In this document: positions 37,803-51,600 of the stretch, piece by piece
Numbering within the stretch: position 1 is the stretch's first letter
Layout of the letters: each line of letters starts with the position of its first letter
Assembly (NCBI GenBank): GCA_949130485.1
Contig: OX422198.1
Coordinates: forward strand, 1,677,262-1,741,261
Length of the DNA: 64,000 nt
Source of the DNA: Agelas oroides
Lineage: Eukaryota; Porifera; Demospongiae; Agelasida; Agelasidae
Direction of reading: 5' to 3'
The notes under the pieces: generated by a model
The model's input: the letters and a program-made list of their open reading frames with translations, nothing else
The model's database searches: none
What the model was told of the DNA's origin: nothing
Translations under genes and position numbers: made by a program

Positions 37803-40800
37803 AGAATGTAGTAGAGGCATACAGATTCAAGTAGAGCAATGGTAGAATTTAGTAGAATGACGTAGAGTCACGTGGAGGCATAGTAGAATGTAGTAGAGAC
37901 ATGGTAGAGTGTAGTAGAGCCAAGTAGAGCCATGGTAGTGTATAGTAGAGTCAAGTAGAGCCAAGTAGAGCCATGATAGAGTGTAGAAGAGCCAAGTAGA
38001 GCCATGGTAGTGTATAGTAGAGTCAAGTAGAGCCAAGTAGAGCCATCGTAGAATGTAGTAGAGACAAGTAGAGCCATGGTAGAATGTAGTAGAGTCATGT
38101 ACTGTCAAGAAGAGCCATGGTACAATGGAGTAGAGCCATGGTATAGTGTAGTAGAGTCAAATAGAGCCAAGTAGAGCCATGGTAGAGTGTAGTAGAGCCA
38201 AGTAGAGCCAAGGTAGTGTGTAGTAGAGTCCAGTAGAGCCAAGTAGAGCCATGATAGAGTGTAGTAGAGCCAAGTAGAGCCATGGTAGTGTGTAGTAGAG
38301 TCAAGTAGAGCCAAGTAGAGCCAAGGTAGAGTGTAGTGGACTCAAGTAGAGTCAAGTAGAGCCATGGTAGAATGTAGTAGAGTCATGTAGAGTCAAGTAG
38401 AGCCATGGTAGATTATAATAGATCAAGGTAGAGCCATGGTAGACTGTAGTAGAGTCAAGTAGAGTCACGTTGATCCATGGTAGGATGTAGTAGAGCCAAG
38501 GTAGAGTGAAGTAGAGACAAGTAGAGCCAGGTCTAACAATGGTATAGTGTAGTAGAGTCAAGTAGAGCCAAGTAGAGCCATCGTAGAATGTAGTAGAGAC
38601 AAGTAGAGCCATGGTAGAATGTAGTAGAGTCATGTAGTGTCAAGTACAGCCATGGTACAATGGAGTAGAGCCATGGTATAGTGTAGTAGAGTCAAGTACT
38701 GCCAAGTAGAGCCATGGTAGAGTGTAGTAGAGCCAAGTAGAGCCATGGCAGTGTGTAGTAGAGTCAAGTAGAGCCAAGTAGAGCCAAGTAGAGCCATGGT
38801 AGAGTGTAGTGGAGCCAAGTAGAGGCATGGTAGTGTGTAGTAGAGGCAAGTAGAGTCAAGTAGAGGCACGGTATAATGTACTAGAGCCAGGTATAACCAT
38901 GGTAGAGTGTAGTAGAGTCACGTGGATCCATGGTAGGATGCAGTAGAGCCAAGGTAGAGTGTAGTAGAGTCAAGTAGAGCCAGGTATAGCAAAGGTATAG
39001 TGTAGTAGAGTCAAGTAGCGCGAAGTAGAGCCAACGTAGAATGTAGTAGAGTGAAGTAGAGCCATGGTAGAATGTAGTAGAGGCATACAGAGTCAAGTAG
39101 AGCTATGGTAGAATGTAGTAGAGTCACGTAGAGTCACGTGGAGCCATGGTAGAATGTAGTAGAGACAAGGTAGAGTGTAGTAGAGTCAAGTAGAGCCAAG
39201 TATAGCCATGGTAGAGTGTAGTAGAGCCAAGTATAGCCATGGTAGAGTGTAGTAGAGTCAAGTAGAGTCAAGTAGAGACATGGTAGAATGTAGTAGAGTC
39301 ATGTAGTGTGAAGTAGACCCATGATATACAAAGGAGTAGAGCAATGGTAGAGTGTAGTAGAGTCTAGTAGAGCCAAGTTGAGCCATGGTAGTCTGTAGTA
39401 GAGTCAAGTAGAGCCAAGTAGAGCCAAGGTAGAGTGTAGTGGACTCAAGGAGAGTCAAGTAGAGCCATGGTAGAATGTACTAGAGTCATTTAGACTCAAG
39501 CAGAGCCATGGTAGAATGTAGTAGAGCCAGGTTAAGCCATGGTAGAGTGTAGTAGAGTGAAGTAGAGTCACGTGGATCCATGGTAGGATGTAGTAGAGCC
39601 AAAGTAGAGTGTAGTAGAGACAAGGAGAGCCAGGTCTAGCAATGGTATAGTGTAGTAGAGTCAAGTAGAGCCAAGTAGAGCCATCGTAGTGAGTAGTACA
39701 GTCAAGTAGAGACATGGTAGAATGTAGTAGAGTCATGTAGTGTCAAGTAGAGCCATGGTACAATTGAGTTGAGCCATGGTAGAGTGTAGTAGAGTCAAGT
39801 AGAGCCAAGTAGAGCCAAGTAGAGCCATGGTAGAGTGTGGTAGAGTCGAGTAGAGCCAAGTAGAGTCATGGTAAAATGTAGTAGATTCAATTGGAACAAT
39901 GGCAGAATGTAGTAGAGCCATGTAGTGTGAAGTAGAGCCATGGTATGGAATGGAGTAGAGCCATGGTACAGTGTAGTAGTGTCAAGTAGAGCCAAGTAGA
40001 GCAACGGTAGAATGTAGGAGAGTCAAGTAGAGTCAGGAAGAGCCATGGTAGAATTTAGTAGAATCATGTAGTGTCAAGTAGAGCCTGGTACAATGGGGTA
40101 GACCCACGGTAGCATGTAGTAGAGTCATGTAGAGACAAGTAGAGCCATCGTAGAATGTAGTAGAGTGATGTAGTGTCAAGTAGAGCCATGGTACAATGGA
40201 GTAGAGCCATGGTAGAGTGTAGTAGGGTCATGTAGAGTTAAGTAGAGCCACGGTAGCATGTAGTAGAGTCATGTAGAGCCAAGTAGAGCAATAGTAGAAT
40301 GTAGTAGAGCCAGGTAGAGCCATGGTAGAATGCAGTAGAGTCAAGTAGAGTCAGTGGAGCCATGGCAGAATGTAGTAGAGCCAAGGTAGAGTGTAGTACA
40401 GTCACGTAGAGTCAAGTAGAGCCATGGCAGAATGTAGTAGAGTCAAGTAGAGTCAAGTAGAGCCAAGTAGAGCCATGGTAGAGTGTAGTAGAGCCAAGTA
40501 GTGCCATGGTAGTGTGTAGTAGAGTCAAGCAGAGCCCAGTAGACTCAAGGTAGAGTGTAGTGGACTCAAGCAGAGTAAAGAAGAGCCATGGTAGAATGTA
40601 GTAGAGTCATGTAGAGTCAATTAGAGCCATGGTAGAATGTAGTATAGCCAGGTAGAGTCACGTGGATCCATGGTAGGATGTAGTACAGCTAAGGTAGAGT
40701 GAAGTAGAGACAAGTAGAGCCAGGTCTAGCAATGGTATAGTGTAGTAGAGTCAAGTAGAGCCAAGTAGAGCCATCGTAGAATATAGTAGAGTCAAGTAGA

Positions 40801-41775
40801 GCCATGGTAGAATGTAGTAGAGTGATCTAGTGTGAAGTAGAGCCTTGGTACAATGGAGTTGAGCCATGGTATAGTGTAGTAGAGTCAAGTAGAACCAAGT
40901 AGAGCCATTGTAGAGTGTAGTAGATCCAAGTAGAGCCATGGTATTTTGTAGTAGAGGCAAGTAGAGCTAAGTAGAGCCAAAGTAGAGTGTAGTGGACTGA
41001 AGTAGTCAAGTAGAGCCATGGTAGAATGTAGTAGAGCCAGGTAGAGCCATGGTAGAGTGTAGTAGAGTCAAGAAGAGTCGCGTGGATCCACGGTATAGGA
41101 CGTAGTAGAGCCAAGGTAGAGTGTAGTAGAGACAAGTAGAGCGAGGTCTAGCAATGGTATAGTGTAGTAGAGTCAAGTAGAGTCAAGTAGAGCCATCGTA
41201 GAATGTAGTAGAGTGAAGTAGAGCTATGGTAGAATGTAGTAGAGTCATGTAGTGTCAAGTAGAGCCATGGTACAATGGAGTAGAGCTATGGTAGAGTGTA
41301 GTAGATTCAATTGGAACCATGGTAGAATGTAGTAGAGCCATGTAGTATGAAGAATAGCCATGGTATACAATGGAGTAGAGCCATGGTAGAGTGTAGTAGA
41401 GTCAAGTAGAGCCAAGTACAGCAATGGTAGAGTGTAGTAGACTCAAGTAGAGTCAAGTAGAGCCATGGTAGCATGTAGTAGAGTCATGTAGCGCCAAGTA
41501 GAGCCATGGTAGAATGTAGTAGAGCCAGGTAGAGCATTGGTAGAATGCAGTAGAGTCAAGTAGAGTCACGTGGAGCCATGGTACAATATAGTAGAGTCAG
41601 GTAGAGTCAAGTAGAGCCATGGTAGAATGTAGTATGCTCATGCAGAGTCAAGTAGAACCATAGTAGAATGTAGTAGAGCTAGGTAGAGCAATGCTATAGT
41701 GTAGTAGAGTCAAGTAGAGCCAAGTAGAGCCATCGTAGAATGAAGTAGAGTGAAGTAGAGCCATGGTAGAATGTA

Positions 41776-42525
41776 GTAGAGGCATACAGATTCAAGTAGA
41801 GCAATGGTAGAATGTAGTAGAATGACGTAGAGTCACGTGGAGCCATGGTAGAATGTAGTAGAGACATGGTAGAGTGTAGTAGAGTCAAGTAGAGCCAAGC
41901 AGAGCCATGATAGAGTGTACTAGAGCCAAGTAGAACCATGGTAGTGTGTAGTAGAGTAAACTAGAGCCAAGTAGAGCCATGATAGAGTGTAGTGGACTCA
42001 AGTAGAGTCAAGTAGAGCCATGGTAGAATGTAGTAGAGTCATGTAGAGTCAAGTAGAGCCATGGTAGATTCTAATAGATCCAGGTAGAGCCATGGTATAG
42101 TGTAGTGGAGTCAAGTAGAATAACGTTGATCCATGGTAGGATGTAGTAGAGGCATACAGATTCAAGTAGAGCAATGGTAGAATGTAGTAGAATGACGTAG
42201 AGTCACGTAGAGCCATGGTAGAATGTAGTAGAGACATGGTAGAGTGTAGTAGAGTCAAAGTAGAGCCAAGCAGAGCCATGATAGAGTGTACTAGAGCCAA
42301 GTAGAACCATGGTAGTGTGTAGTAGAGTCAAGTAGAGCCAAGTAGAGCCATGATAGAGTGTAGTAGAGCCAAGTAGAGCCAAGGTAGAGTGTAGTGGACT
42401 CAAGTAGAGTCAATTAGAGCCATGGTAGAATGTAGTAGAGTCATGTAGAGTCAAGTAGAGCCGTGGTAGATTGTAATAGATTCAGGTAGAGCCATGGTAG
42501 AGTGTAGTGGAGTCAAGTAGAGTAA
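41776..42525 (+). repeat. Local duplication of about 370-400 bp
   Basis: The signature gtagaggcatacagattc begins at 41776 and again at 42146 (370 bp apart), and the cacgttgatcc-type unit occurs at 42125 and 42527 (402 bp apart, aacgttgatcc in both). The second copy has picked up small indels. The join at about 42145 fuses a slot-9 unit directly to a ggcatacag unit. Confidence 0.8.
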
Positions 42526-44257
42526 CGTTGATCCATGGTAGGATGTAGTAGAGCCAAGGTAGAGTGAAGTAGAGACAAGTAGAGCCAGGTCTAACAATGC
42601 TATCGTGTAGTAGAGTCAAGAAGAGCCAAGGAGACCCATCGTAGAATGTAGTAGAGACAAGAAGAGCCATGGTAGAATGTAGTAGAGTCATGTAGTGTCA
42701 AGTAGAGCCATGGTACAATGGAGTAGAGCCATGGTATAGTGTAGTAGAGTCAAGTACAGCCAAGTAGAGCCATGGTAGGGTGTAGTAGAGCCAAGTAGAG
42801 CCATGGTAGTGTGTAGTAGAGTCAAGTACAGCCAAGTAGAGCCAAGGTAGAGTGTAGTGGACTCAAGGAGAGTCAAGTAGAGCCAAGGTAGAATGTAATA
42901 GACTCATGTAGAGTCAAGTAGACCCATGGTAGCATGTAGTAGAGGCAGGTAGAGCGATGGTAGAGTGTAGTAGAGTCAAGTAGAGTCACGTTGATCCATG
43001 GTAGGATGCAGTAGAGCCAAGGTAGAGTGAAGTAGAGACAAGTAGAGCCAGGTCTAGCAATGGTATAGTGTAGTAGAGTCAAGTAGAGCCAAGTAGAACC
43101 ATCGTAGAATGTAGTAGAGTCAAGTAGACCCATGGTAGAATGTAGTAGAGTCATGTAGTGTCAAGTAGAGCTGTGGTACAATGGAGTAGAGCCATGGTAT
43201 AGTGTAGTAGAGTCAAGTAGAGCCAAGTAGAGCCATGTTAGAGTGTAGTGGAGCCAAGTAGAGGCATGGTAGTGTGTAGTAGAGGCAAGTACAGCCAAGT
43301 AGAAACAAAGTAGAGTGTAGTGGACTCACATAGAGTCAAGTAGAGCCATGGTAGAATGTAGTAGAGTCATGTAGAGTCAAGTAGAGGCGCGGTATAATGT
43401 AGTAGAGCCAGGTAGAACCATGTTAGAGTGTAGTAGAGTCAAGTGGAGTCACGTGGATCCATGGTAGAATGCAGTAGAGCCAAGGTAGAGTGTAGTAGAG
43501 ACAAGTAGAGCCAGGTATAGCAATGGTATAGTGTAGTAGAGTCAAGTAGAGCCAAGTAGAGCCAACGTAGAATGTAGTAGAGTCAAGTAGAGCCATGGTA
43601 GAATATAGTAGAGGCATACAGAGTCATGTAGAGCTATGGTAGAATGTAGTAGAGTCACGTAGAGTCACGTGGAGCCATGGTAGAATGTAGTAGAGACATA
43701 GCAGAGTGTAGTAGAGTCAAGTAGAGCCAAGTAGAGCCATGGTAGAGTGTAGTAGAGTCAAGTAGAGTCAAGTAGAGACATGGTAGAATGTAGTAGAGTC
43801 ATGTAGTGTGAAGTAGACCCATGATATACAATGGAGTAGAGCCATGGTAGAGTGTAGTAGAGTCAAGGAGAGCCAAGTAGAGCCATGGTAGGGTGTAGTA
43901 GAGCCATGTAGAGCCATGGTAGTCTGTAGTACAGTCAAGTAGAGCCAAGTAGAGCCAAGGTAGAGTGTAGTGGACTCAAGGAGAGTCAAGTAGAGCCATG
44001 GTAGAATGTAGTAGAGTCATGTAGAGTCAAGCATAGCCATGGTAGAATGAAGTAGAGCCACGTTGAGCCATGGTAGAATGTAGTAGAGTCAAGTAGAGTC
44101 ACGTGGATCAATGGTAGGATGTAGTAGAGACAAGGTAGTGTGTAGTAGAGACAAGGAGAGCCAGGTCTAGCAATGGTATAGTGTAGTAGAGTCAAGTAGA
44201 GCCAAGTAGAGCCATTGTAGTGTGTAGTACAGTCAAGTAGAGCCATGGTAGAATGTA

Positions 44258-44324
44258 CTACACTCTACCTTGGCTCTACTACATTCTGCCATGGCTCCAC
44301 GTGACTCTACTTGACTCTACTGCA
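44258..44324 (-). repeat. 67-bp satellite segment in inverted orientation
   Basis: From 44258 to 44324 the + strand reads ctacactctacc...ctactgca, the reverse complement of ordinary array. Its reverse complement is identical over all 67 bases to 3260-3326. Removing 44258-44326 restores an uninterrupted direct unit (gaatgta joined to gtagagtcatg), so it is an inserted inverted copy rather than an in-place flip. Both junctions are near-palindromic and could fold into hairpins. It is the only reversed stretch I found. Confidence 0.95.
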
Positions 44325-45527
44325 GAGTAGAGTCATGTAGAGTCAAGTAGAGCCATGGTAGAATGTAGTAGAGCCAGGTAGACCCATGGTAGAGTGTAGT
44401 AGAGTCAAGAAGAGTCACGTGGATCCATGGTAGGATGTAGTAGAGCAAAGGTAGAGACAAGTAGAGACAAGTAGAGCCAGGTCTAGCAATGGTATAGTGT
44501 AGTAGAGTCAAGTAGAGCCAAGTAGAGCCATCGTAGAATGTAGTAGAGTCAAGTAGAGCCATGGTAGAATGTAGTAGAGTCATGTAGTGTCAAGTAGAGC
44601 CATGGTACAATGGAGTAGAGCCATGATATACTGTAGTAGAGTCAAGTAGAGCCAAGAAGAGCCATGGTAGAGTATAATAGAGCCAAGTAGAACTATGGTA
44701 GTGTGTAGTAGAGGCAAGTAGAACCAAGTAGAGCCAAAGTAGAGTGTAGTGGACTGAAGTAGAGTCAAGTAGAGCCATGTAAGAATATAGTAGAGTCATG
44801 TAGAATCAAGTAGAACCATGGTAGAATGTAGTAGAGCCAGGTAGAGCTATGGTAGAGTGTAGTAGAGTCAAGTAGAGTCAATTGGATCCATGGTAGGATG
44901 TAGTAGACCCAAGGTAGAGTGTAGTAGGGAGAAGTAGAACCAGGTCTAGCAATGGTATAGTGTAGTAGAGTCAAGTAGAGTCAAGTAGAGCCATCGTAGA
45001 ATGTAGTAGAGTGAAGTAGAGCCATGGTAGAATGTAGTAGAGGCATACAGAGTCAAGTAGAGCAATGGTAGAATGTAGTAGAATGACGTAGGGTCACGTG
45101 GAGCCATGGTAGAATGTAGTAGAGACATGGTAGAGTGTAGTAGAGTCAAGTAGAGCCAAGTAGAACCAAGGTAGAGTGTAGTGGACTCAAGGAGAGTCAA
45201 GTAGAGCCATGGTAGAATGTAGTAGAGTCATGTAGAATCAAGTAGAGCCACGGTAGAAAGTAGTAGAGCTAGGTACAGCGATGGTAGAGTGTAGTAGGTT
45301 CAAGTGGAGTCACGTGGATCCATGGTAGGATGTAGTAGAGCCAAGGTAGAGTGAACTAGAGACAAGTAGAGCCATGTCTAGCAATGGTATAGTGTAGTAG
45401 AGTCAAGTAGAGCCAAGTAGAGCCATCGTAGAATGTAGTAGAGTCAAGTAGAGCCATGGTAGAATGTAGTAGAGTCAAGTAGAGCCATGGTAGAATGTAG
45501 TAGAGTCATGTAGTGTCAAGTAGACCC

Positions 45528-45651
45528 ATTGTACAATGGAGTAGAGCCATGATATACTGTAGTAGAGTTAACTAGAGCCAAGAAGAGCCATTGTACAATG
45601 GAGTAGAGCCATGATATACGGTAGGAGAGTTAAGTAGAGCCAAGAAGAGCC
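45528..45651 (+). repeat. 62-bp two-unit tandem duplication
   Basis: attgtacaatggagtagagc begins at 45528 and 45590, exactly 62 bp apart. The second copy has small changes (gatatacggtagg for gatatactgtag). Other HORs have this slot 1-2 pair once. Confidence 0.85.
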
Positions 45652-48600
45652 ATGGTAGAGTGTAGTAGAGCCAAGTAGAGCTATGGTAGTGTGTAGTAGA
45701 GGCAAGTAGAGCCAAGTAGAGCCAAAGTTGAGTGTAGTGGACTGAAGTAGAGTCAAGTAGAGCCATGGTAGAATGTAGTAGAGTCATGTAGAGTCAAGAA
45801 GAGCCATGGTAGAATGTAGTAGTGCCAGGTAGAGCCATGGTAGAGTGTAGTAGAGTCACGTAGAGTCAATTGGATCCATGGTAGGATGTAGTAGAGCCAA
45901 GGTAGAGTGTAGTAGGGACAAGTAGATCCAGGTCTAGCAATGGTATAGTGTAGAAGAGTCAAGTAGAGCCAAGTAGAGCCATCGTAGAATGTAGTAGAGT
46001 GAAGTAGAGCCATGGTAGAATGTAGTAGAGGCATACAGAGTCAAGTAGAGCAATGGTAGAATGTAGTAGAATGACGTAGAGTCACGTGGAGCCATGGTAG
46101 AATGTAGTAGAGACATGGTAGAGTGTAGTAGAGTCAAGTAGAGCAAAGTAGAGCCATGGCAGAGTGTAGTAGAGCCAAGTAGAGCCATGGTAGTGTGTAT
46201 TAGAGTCAAGTAGAGCCAAGTAGAGCCAAGGTAGAGTGTAGTGGACTCAAGTAGAGTCAAGTAGAGCCATGGTAGAATGTAGTAGAGTAATGTAGAGTCA
46301 AGTAGAGCCATGGTAGAATGTAGTAGAGCCAGGTAGAGCTATGGTAGAGTGTAGTAGATTCTTGTAGAGTCACGTTGATCCATGGTAGGATGTAGTAGAG
46401 CCAAGGTAGAGTGAAGTAGAGACAAGTTGAGCCAGGTCTAGCAATGGTATAGTGTACTAGAGTCAAGTAGAGCCAAGTACAGCCATTGTAGAATGTAGTA
46501 GAGTCAAGTAGAGCCATGGTAGAATGTAGTGGACTCATGTAGTGTCACGTAGAGCCATGGTACAATGGAGTAGAGTCACGTAGAGTCACATGGAGTCATG
46601 GTAGAATGTAGTAGAGACATAGTAGAGTGTAGTACAGTCGAGTAGAGCCAAGTAGAGCCATGGTAGAGTGTAGTAGAGTCAAGTAGAGTCAAGTAGAGCC
46701 ATGGTAGAATGTAGTAGAGTCATGTAGTGTGAAGTATAGCCATGATATACAATGGAGTAGAGCCATGGTAGAGTGTAGTAGAGTAAAGAAGAGCAAAGAA
46801 GAGCCATGGTAGGGTGTAGTAGAGCCAAGTAGAGCCATGGTAGTGTGTAGTAGACTCCAGTAGAGCCAAGTAGAGCCATGGTAGAGTGTAGTGGAGCCAA
46901 GTAGAGGCATGGTAGTGTGTAGTAGAGGCAAGTAGAGCCATGTAGAGGCAAAGTAGTGTGTAGTGGACACACGTAGAGTCAAGTAGAGCCATGGTAGAAT
47001 GTAGTAGAGCCAGGTAGAGCCATGGTAGAGTGTTGTAGAGTCAAGTAGAGTCACGTGGATCCATGGTAGGATGTACTAGAGCCAAGGTAGAGTGTAGTAG
47101 GGACAAGTAGAGCCAGGTCTAGCAATGGTATTTTGTAGTAGAATCAAGTAGAGCCAAGTAGAGCCATCGTAGAATGTAGTAGAGTAGAGTAGAGCCATGG
47201 TAGAATGTAGTAGAGGCATACAGAGTCAAGTAGAGCAATGGCAGAATGTAGTAGAATGAGGTAGAGTCACGTGGAGCCATGGTAGAATGTAGTAGAGACA
47301 TGGTAGAGTGTAGTGGAGTCAAGTAGAGCCAAGTAGAGCATTGGCAGAGTGTAGTAGAGCCAAGTAGAGCCATAGTAGTGTGTAGTAGAGTCAAGTAGAG
47401 CCAAGTAGAGCAATGGTAGAATGTAGTAGAGTCATGTAGAGTCAAGTAGAGCCATGGTAGAATGTAGTAGAGCCAGGTAGAGCCATGGTAGAGTGTAGTA
47501 GAGTCAAGTAGAGTCACGTTGATCCATGGTAGAATGTAGTAGAGCAAAGGTAGAGTGAAGTAGAGACAAGTTGAGCCAGGTCTAGCAATGGTATAGTGAA
47601 GTAGAGTCAAGTAGAGCCAAGTACAGCCATCGTAGAATGTAGTAGAGTCAAGTAGAGCCATGGTAGAATGTAGTAGAGTCATGTAGTGTCACGTAGAGCC
47701 ATGGTACAATGGAGTAGAGTCACGTACAGTCACGTGGAGCCATGGTAGAATGTAGCAGAGACATGGTAGAGTGTAGTAGAGTCAAGTGGAGCTAAGTAGA
47801 GCCATAGTAGAGTGTAGTAGAGTCAAGTAGAGTCAAGTAGAGCCATGGTAGAATGTAGTAGAGTCATGTAGTGTGAAGTATAGCCATGATATACAATGGA
47901 GTAGAGCCATGGTATAGTGTAGTAGAGTCAAGTAGAGCCAAGTAGAGCCATGGTAGGGTGTAGTAGAGCCAAGAAGAGCCATGGTAGTCTGTAGTAGAGT
48001 CAAGTAGAGCCAAGTAGAGCCAAGGTAGAGTGAAGTAGAGACAAGTAGACCCAAGTCTAGCAATGGTATAGTGTAGTAGAGTCAAGTAGAGCCAACTAGA
48101 GCCATCGTAGAATGTAGTAGAGTAAGTTAGTGTCAAGTAGAGCCATTGTACAATGGAGTAGAGCCATTATATACTGTAGTAGATTCAAGTAGAGCCAAGT
48201 AGAGCCATGGTAGAGTGTACTAGACCCAAGTAGAGCCATGGTAGTGTGTAGTAGAGGCAAGTATAGCCAAGTACAGCCAAAGTAGAGTGTAGTGGAGTCA
48301 AGTAGAGTCAAGTAGAGCGATGGTAGAATGAAGTAGAGTCATGTAGAGTCAAATAGAGCCATGGTAGAATGTAGTAGAGCCAGGTATAGCCATGGTAGAG
48401 TGTAGGAGAGTCAAGTAGAGTCACGTGGATCCATGGTAGGATGTAGTAGAGCCAAGGTAGAGTGTAGTAGAGTCAAGTAGAGAGACAAGTAGAGCCATCG
48501 TAGAATGTAGTAGAGTCAAGTACAGCAATGGTAGAATGTAGTAGAGTCATGTAGTGTCAAGTAGAGCCATGGTACAATGGAGTAGAGCCATGGTATAGTG

Positions 48601-51600
48601 TAGTAGAGTCAAGTAGAGTCAAGTAGACCATGGTAGAATGTAGTGTGATCAAGCAGAGTGAAGTAGAACCATGGTAGAATGTAGTAGAGCCAGGTAGAGC
48701 CATGGTAGAGTGTGGTAGAGTCAAGTAGAGTCACGAGGATCCATAGTAGGATGTAGCAGAGCCAAGGTAGAGTGTAGTAGAGACAAGTACAGCCAGGTCT
48801 AGCAATAGTATAGTGTAGTAGAGTCAAGTAAAGCCAAGTAGAGCCACAGTAGTGTGTAGTAGAGTCAAGTAGAGCGGTGGTAGAATGTAGTGGAGTCATG
48901 TAGTGTCAAGTAAAGCCATGGTACAATGGAGTAGAGCCATGGTAGAGTGTAGTAGAGTCAAGTAGAGCAAATTAGAGCCATGGTAGAGTGTGGTAGAGTC
49001 AAGTAGAGACAAGTAGAGTTATGGTAGAATGTAGTAGATTCAATTCGAACAATGGTAGAATGTAGTAGAGCCATATAGTGTGAAGTAGAGCTAAGGTATA
49101 GAATGGAGTAGAGCCATGGTAGAGTGTAGTAGTGTCAATTAGACCCAAGTAGAGCAACAGTAGAGTGTAGGAGAGTCAAGTAGAGTAAGGAAGAGCCATG
49201 GTAGAATTTAGTAGAATCAAGAAGTGTCAAGTAGAGCCATGGTACAATGGGGTAGAGCCACGGTAGCATGTAGTAGATTCATGTGGAGCCAAGTAGAGCC
49301 ATGGTAGAATGTAGTAGAGCCAGGTAGAGCCATGGTAGAATGCAGTAGAGTCAAGTACAGACACGTGGAGCCATGGCAGAATGTAGTAGCGCCAAGGTAG
49401 AGTGTAGTACGGTCTAGTAGAGTCAAGTAGATCCATGGAAGAATGTAGTAGAGTCAAGTAGAGTCAAGTAGTGCTATGGTAGAATGTGGTAGGGACATGG
49501 TAGAGTGTAGTAGAGTCAAGGTAGAGTGTAGTGGACTCCATAAGAGTAAAGTAGAGCCACGGTACAATGTAGTAGAGTCATGAAGAGTCAAGTGGAGCCA
49601 TGGTAGAATGTAGTAGAGCCAGGTAGAGCCATGGTGTAGAGTGTAGTAGAGTCAAGTAGAGTCACGTGGATCCATGGTAGGATGTAGTAAAGCTAAGGTA
49701 GAGTGAAGTAGAGACAAGTAGAGCCACGTCTAGCAAAGGTATAGTGTAGTAGAGTCAAGTACAGCCAAGTAGAGCCATCGTAGAATGTAGTAGAGTCAAG
49801 TAGAGCCATGGTAGAATGTAGTAGAGTGATCTTGTGTCAAATAGAGCCATGGTACAATGGAGTAGAGCCATGGTATAGTGTAGTACAGTCAAGTAGAGCC
49901 TAGTAGAGCCATGGTAGAGTGTAGTAGAGTCAAGTAGAGCCAAGTAGAGCCAAGGTAGAGTGTAGTGGACTCAAGGAGAGTCAAGTAGAGCCATGGTAGA
50001 GTGTGGTAGAGTCAAGTAAAATCACGTGGATCCATGGTAGGATGTAGTAGAGCCAAGGTAGAGTGAAGTAGAGACAAGTAGAGCCAGGTCTAGCAATGGT
50101 AGATTGTAGTCGAGTCAAGTAGAGCCAAGTAGAGCCAAGTAGAGCCACCGTAGAATGTAGTAGAGTCAAGTAGAGCCATGGTAGAATGTAGTAGAGTCAT
50201 GTAGTGTCAAGTAGAGCCATGGTACAATGGAGTAGAGACATGGTATAGTGTAATAGAGTCATGTAGAGCCAAGTAGAGCCATTGTAGAGTGTAGTAGAGC
50301 CAAGTAGAGCCATGGTAGTGTGTAGTAGAAGCAAGTAGAGCCAAGTAGAGCCAAAGTAGAGTGTAGTGGACTGAAGTAGAGTCAAGTAGAGCCAAGGTAG
50401 AATGTAGTAGAGTCATGTAGAGTCAAGTAGAGCCATGGTAGAATTTAGTAGAGCCAGATAGAGCCATGGTAGAGTGTAGTACAGTCATGTAGAGTCAAGT
50501 AGATCCATGGCAGAATGTAGTAGAGTCAAGTAGAATCAAGTAGAGGTATGGTAAAATGTGGTAGGGACATGGTAGAGTGTAGTAGAGTGATGTAGAGCCA
50601 AGTAGAGCCATGGTAGATTGTAGTAGAGCCAAGTAGAGCCATGGTAGTGTGTAGTAGAGTTAAGTAGAGACAAGTAGAGTCAAGGTAGAGTGTAGTGGAC
50701 TCAACCAGAGTAAAGTAGAGCGATGGTAGAATGTAGTAGAGCCAGGTAGAGCCATGGTGTAGAGTGTAGTAGAGTCAAGTAGGGCCACGTGGATCCATGG
50801 TAGGATGTAGTACAGCTAACGTAGAGTGAAGTAGAGACAAGTAGAGCCAGGTGTAGCATTGGTATAGTGTAGTAGAGTCAAGTAGAGCCAAGTAGAGCCA
50901 TCGTAGAATGTAGTAGAGTCAAGTAGAGCCATGGTAGAATGTAGTAGAGTCATGTAGTGTCAAGTAGAGCCATGGTACAATGGAGTAGAGCCATGGTATA
51001 ATGTAGTAGAGTCAAGTAGAGCCAAGTAGAGCCATGGTAGAGTGTAGTAGAGCCAAGTAGAGCCATGGTATTGTGTAGAAGAGTCAAGTAGAACCAAGTA
51101 GAACAAAGGTAGAGTGTAGTGGACTCAAGGAGAGTCAAGTTGAGCCATGGTAGAATGTAGTAAAGTCATGTAGAATCAAGTAGAGCCACGGTAGAAAGTA
51201 CTAGAGCTAGGTAGAGCGATGATAGAGTGTAGTAGGGTCAAGTGGAGTCACGTGGATCCATGGTAGAATGTAGTAGAGCCAAGGTAGAGTGAAGTAGAGA
51301 CAAGTAGAGCCAGGTCTAGCAATGGTATAGTGTAGTAGAGTCAAGTAGAGCCAAGTAGAGCCATCGTAGAATGTAGTAGAGTCAAGTAGAGCCATGGTAG
51401 AATGTAGTAGAGTCATGTAGTGTCAAGTAGAGCCATTGTACGATGGAGTAGAGCCATGATATACTGTAGTAGAGTCAAGTAGAGCCAAGAAGAGCCATGG
51501 TAGAGTGTAGTAGAGCCAAGTAGAGCTATGGTAGTGTGTAGTGGAGGCAAGTAGAGCCAAGTAGAGCCAAAGTAGAGTGTAGTGGACTGAAGTAGAGTCA

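Larger units (their letters stand above)
33386..42700 (+). repeat. Array zone 4: repeated 1.5-kb blocks and small recent duplications
   Basis: Satellite only. A block of roughly 1.5 kb with ordered markers (a slot-9 unit, often with a 2-bp gain ggtataggatg; ttcaattggaac; tatacaatgg; tatgctcatgcag; ggcatacagattc) occurs near 33.6-35.1, 37.0-38.6 and 41.0-42.7 kb. Related versions with tatgatcatgcag lie at 23.5-24.8 and 28.4-29.8 kb. The tatgctcatg marker sits at 34146, 37627 and 41633. A single 711-bp-type block is at 39578-40288. No gene is visible. Confidence 0.8.

Noticed and set aside
47119-47682. Longest - strand ORF (187 codons) and about 150 similar ORFs as protein genes
   Set aside because: All are translations of the same modules in rotating frames, ending where a gtcaa module gives TGA on the complement. 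They have no non-repeat domain, no conserved start context, and no preference for frame-preserving indels.
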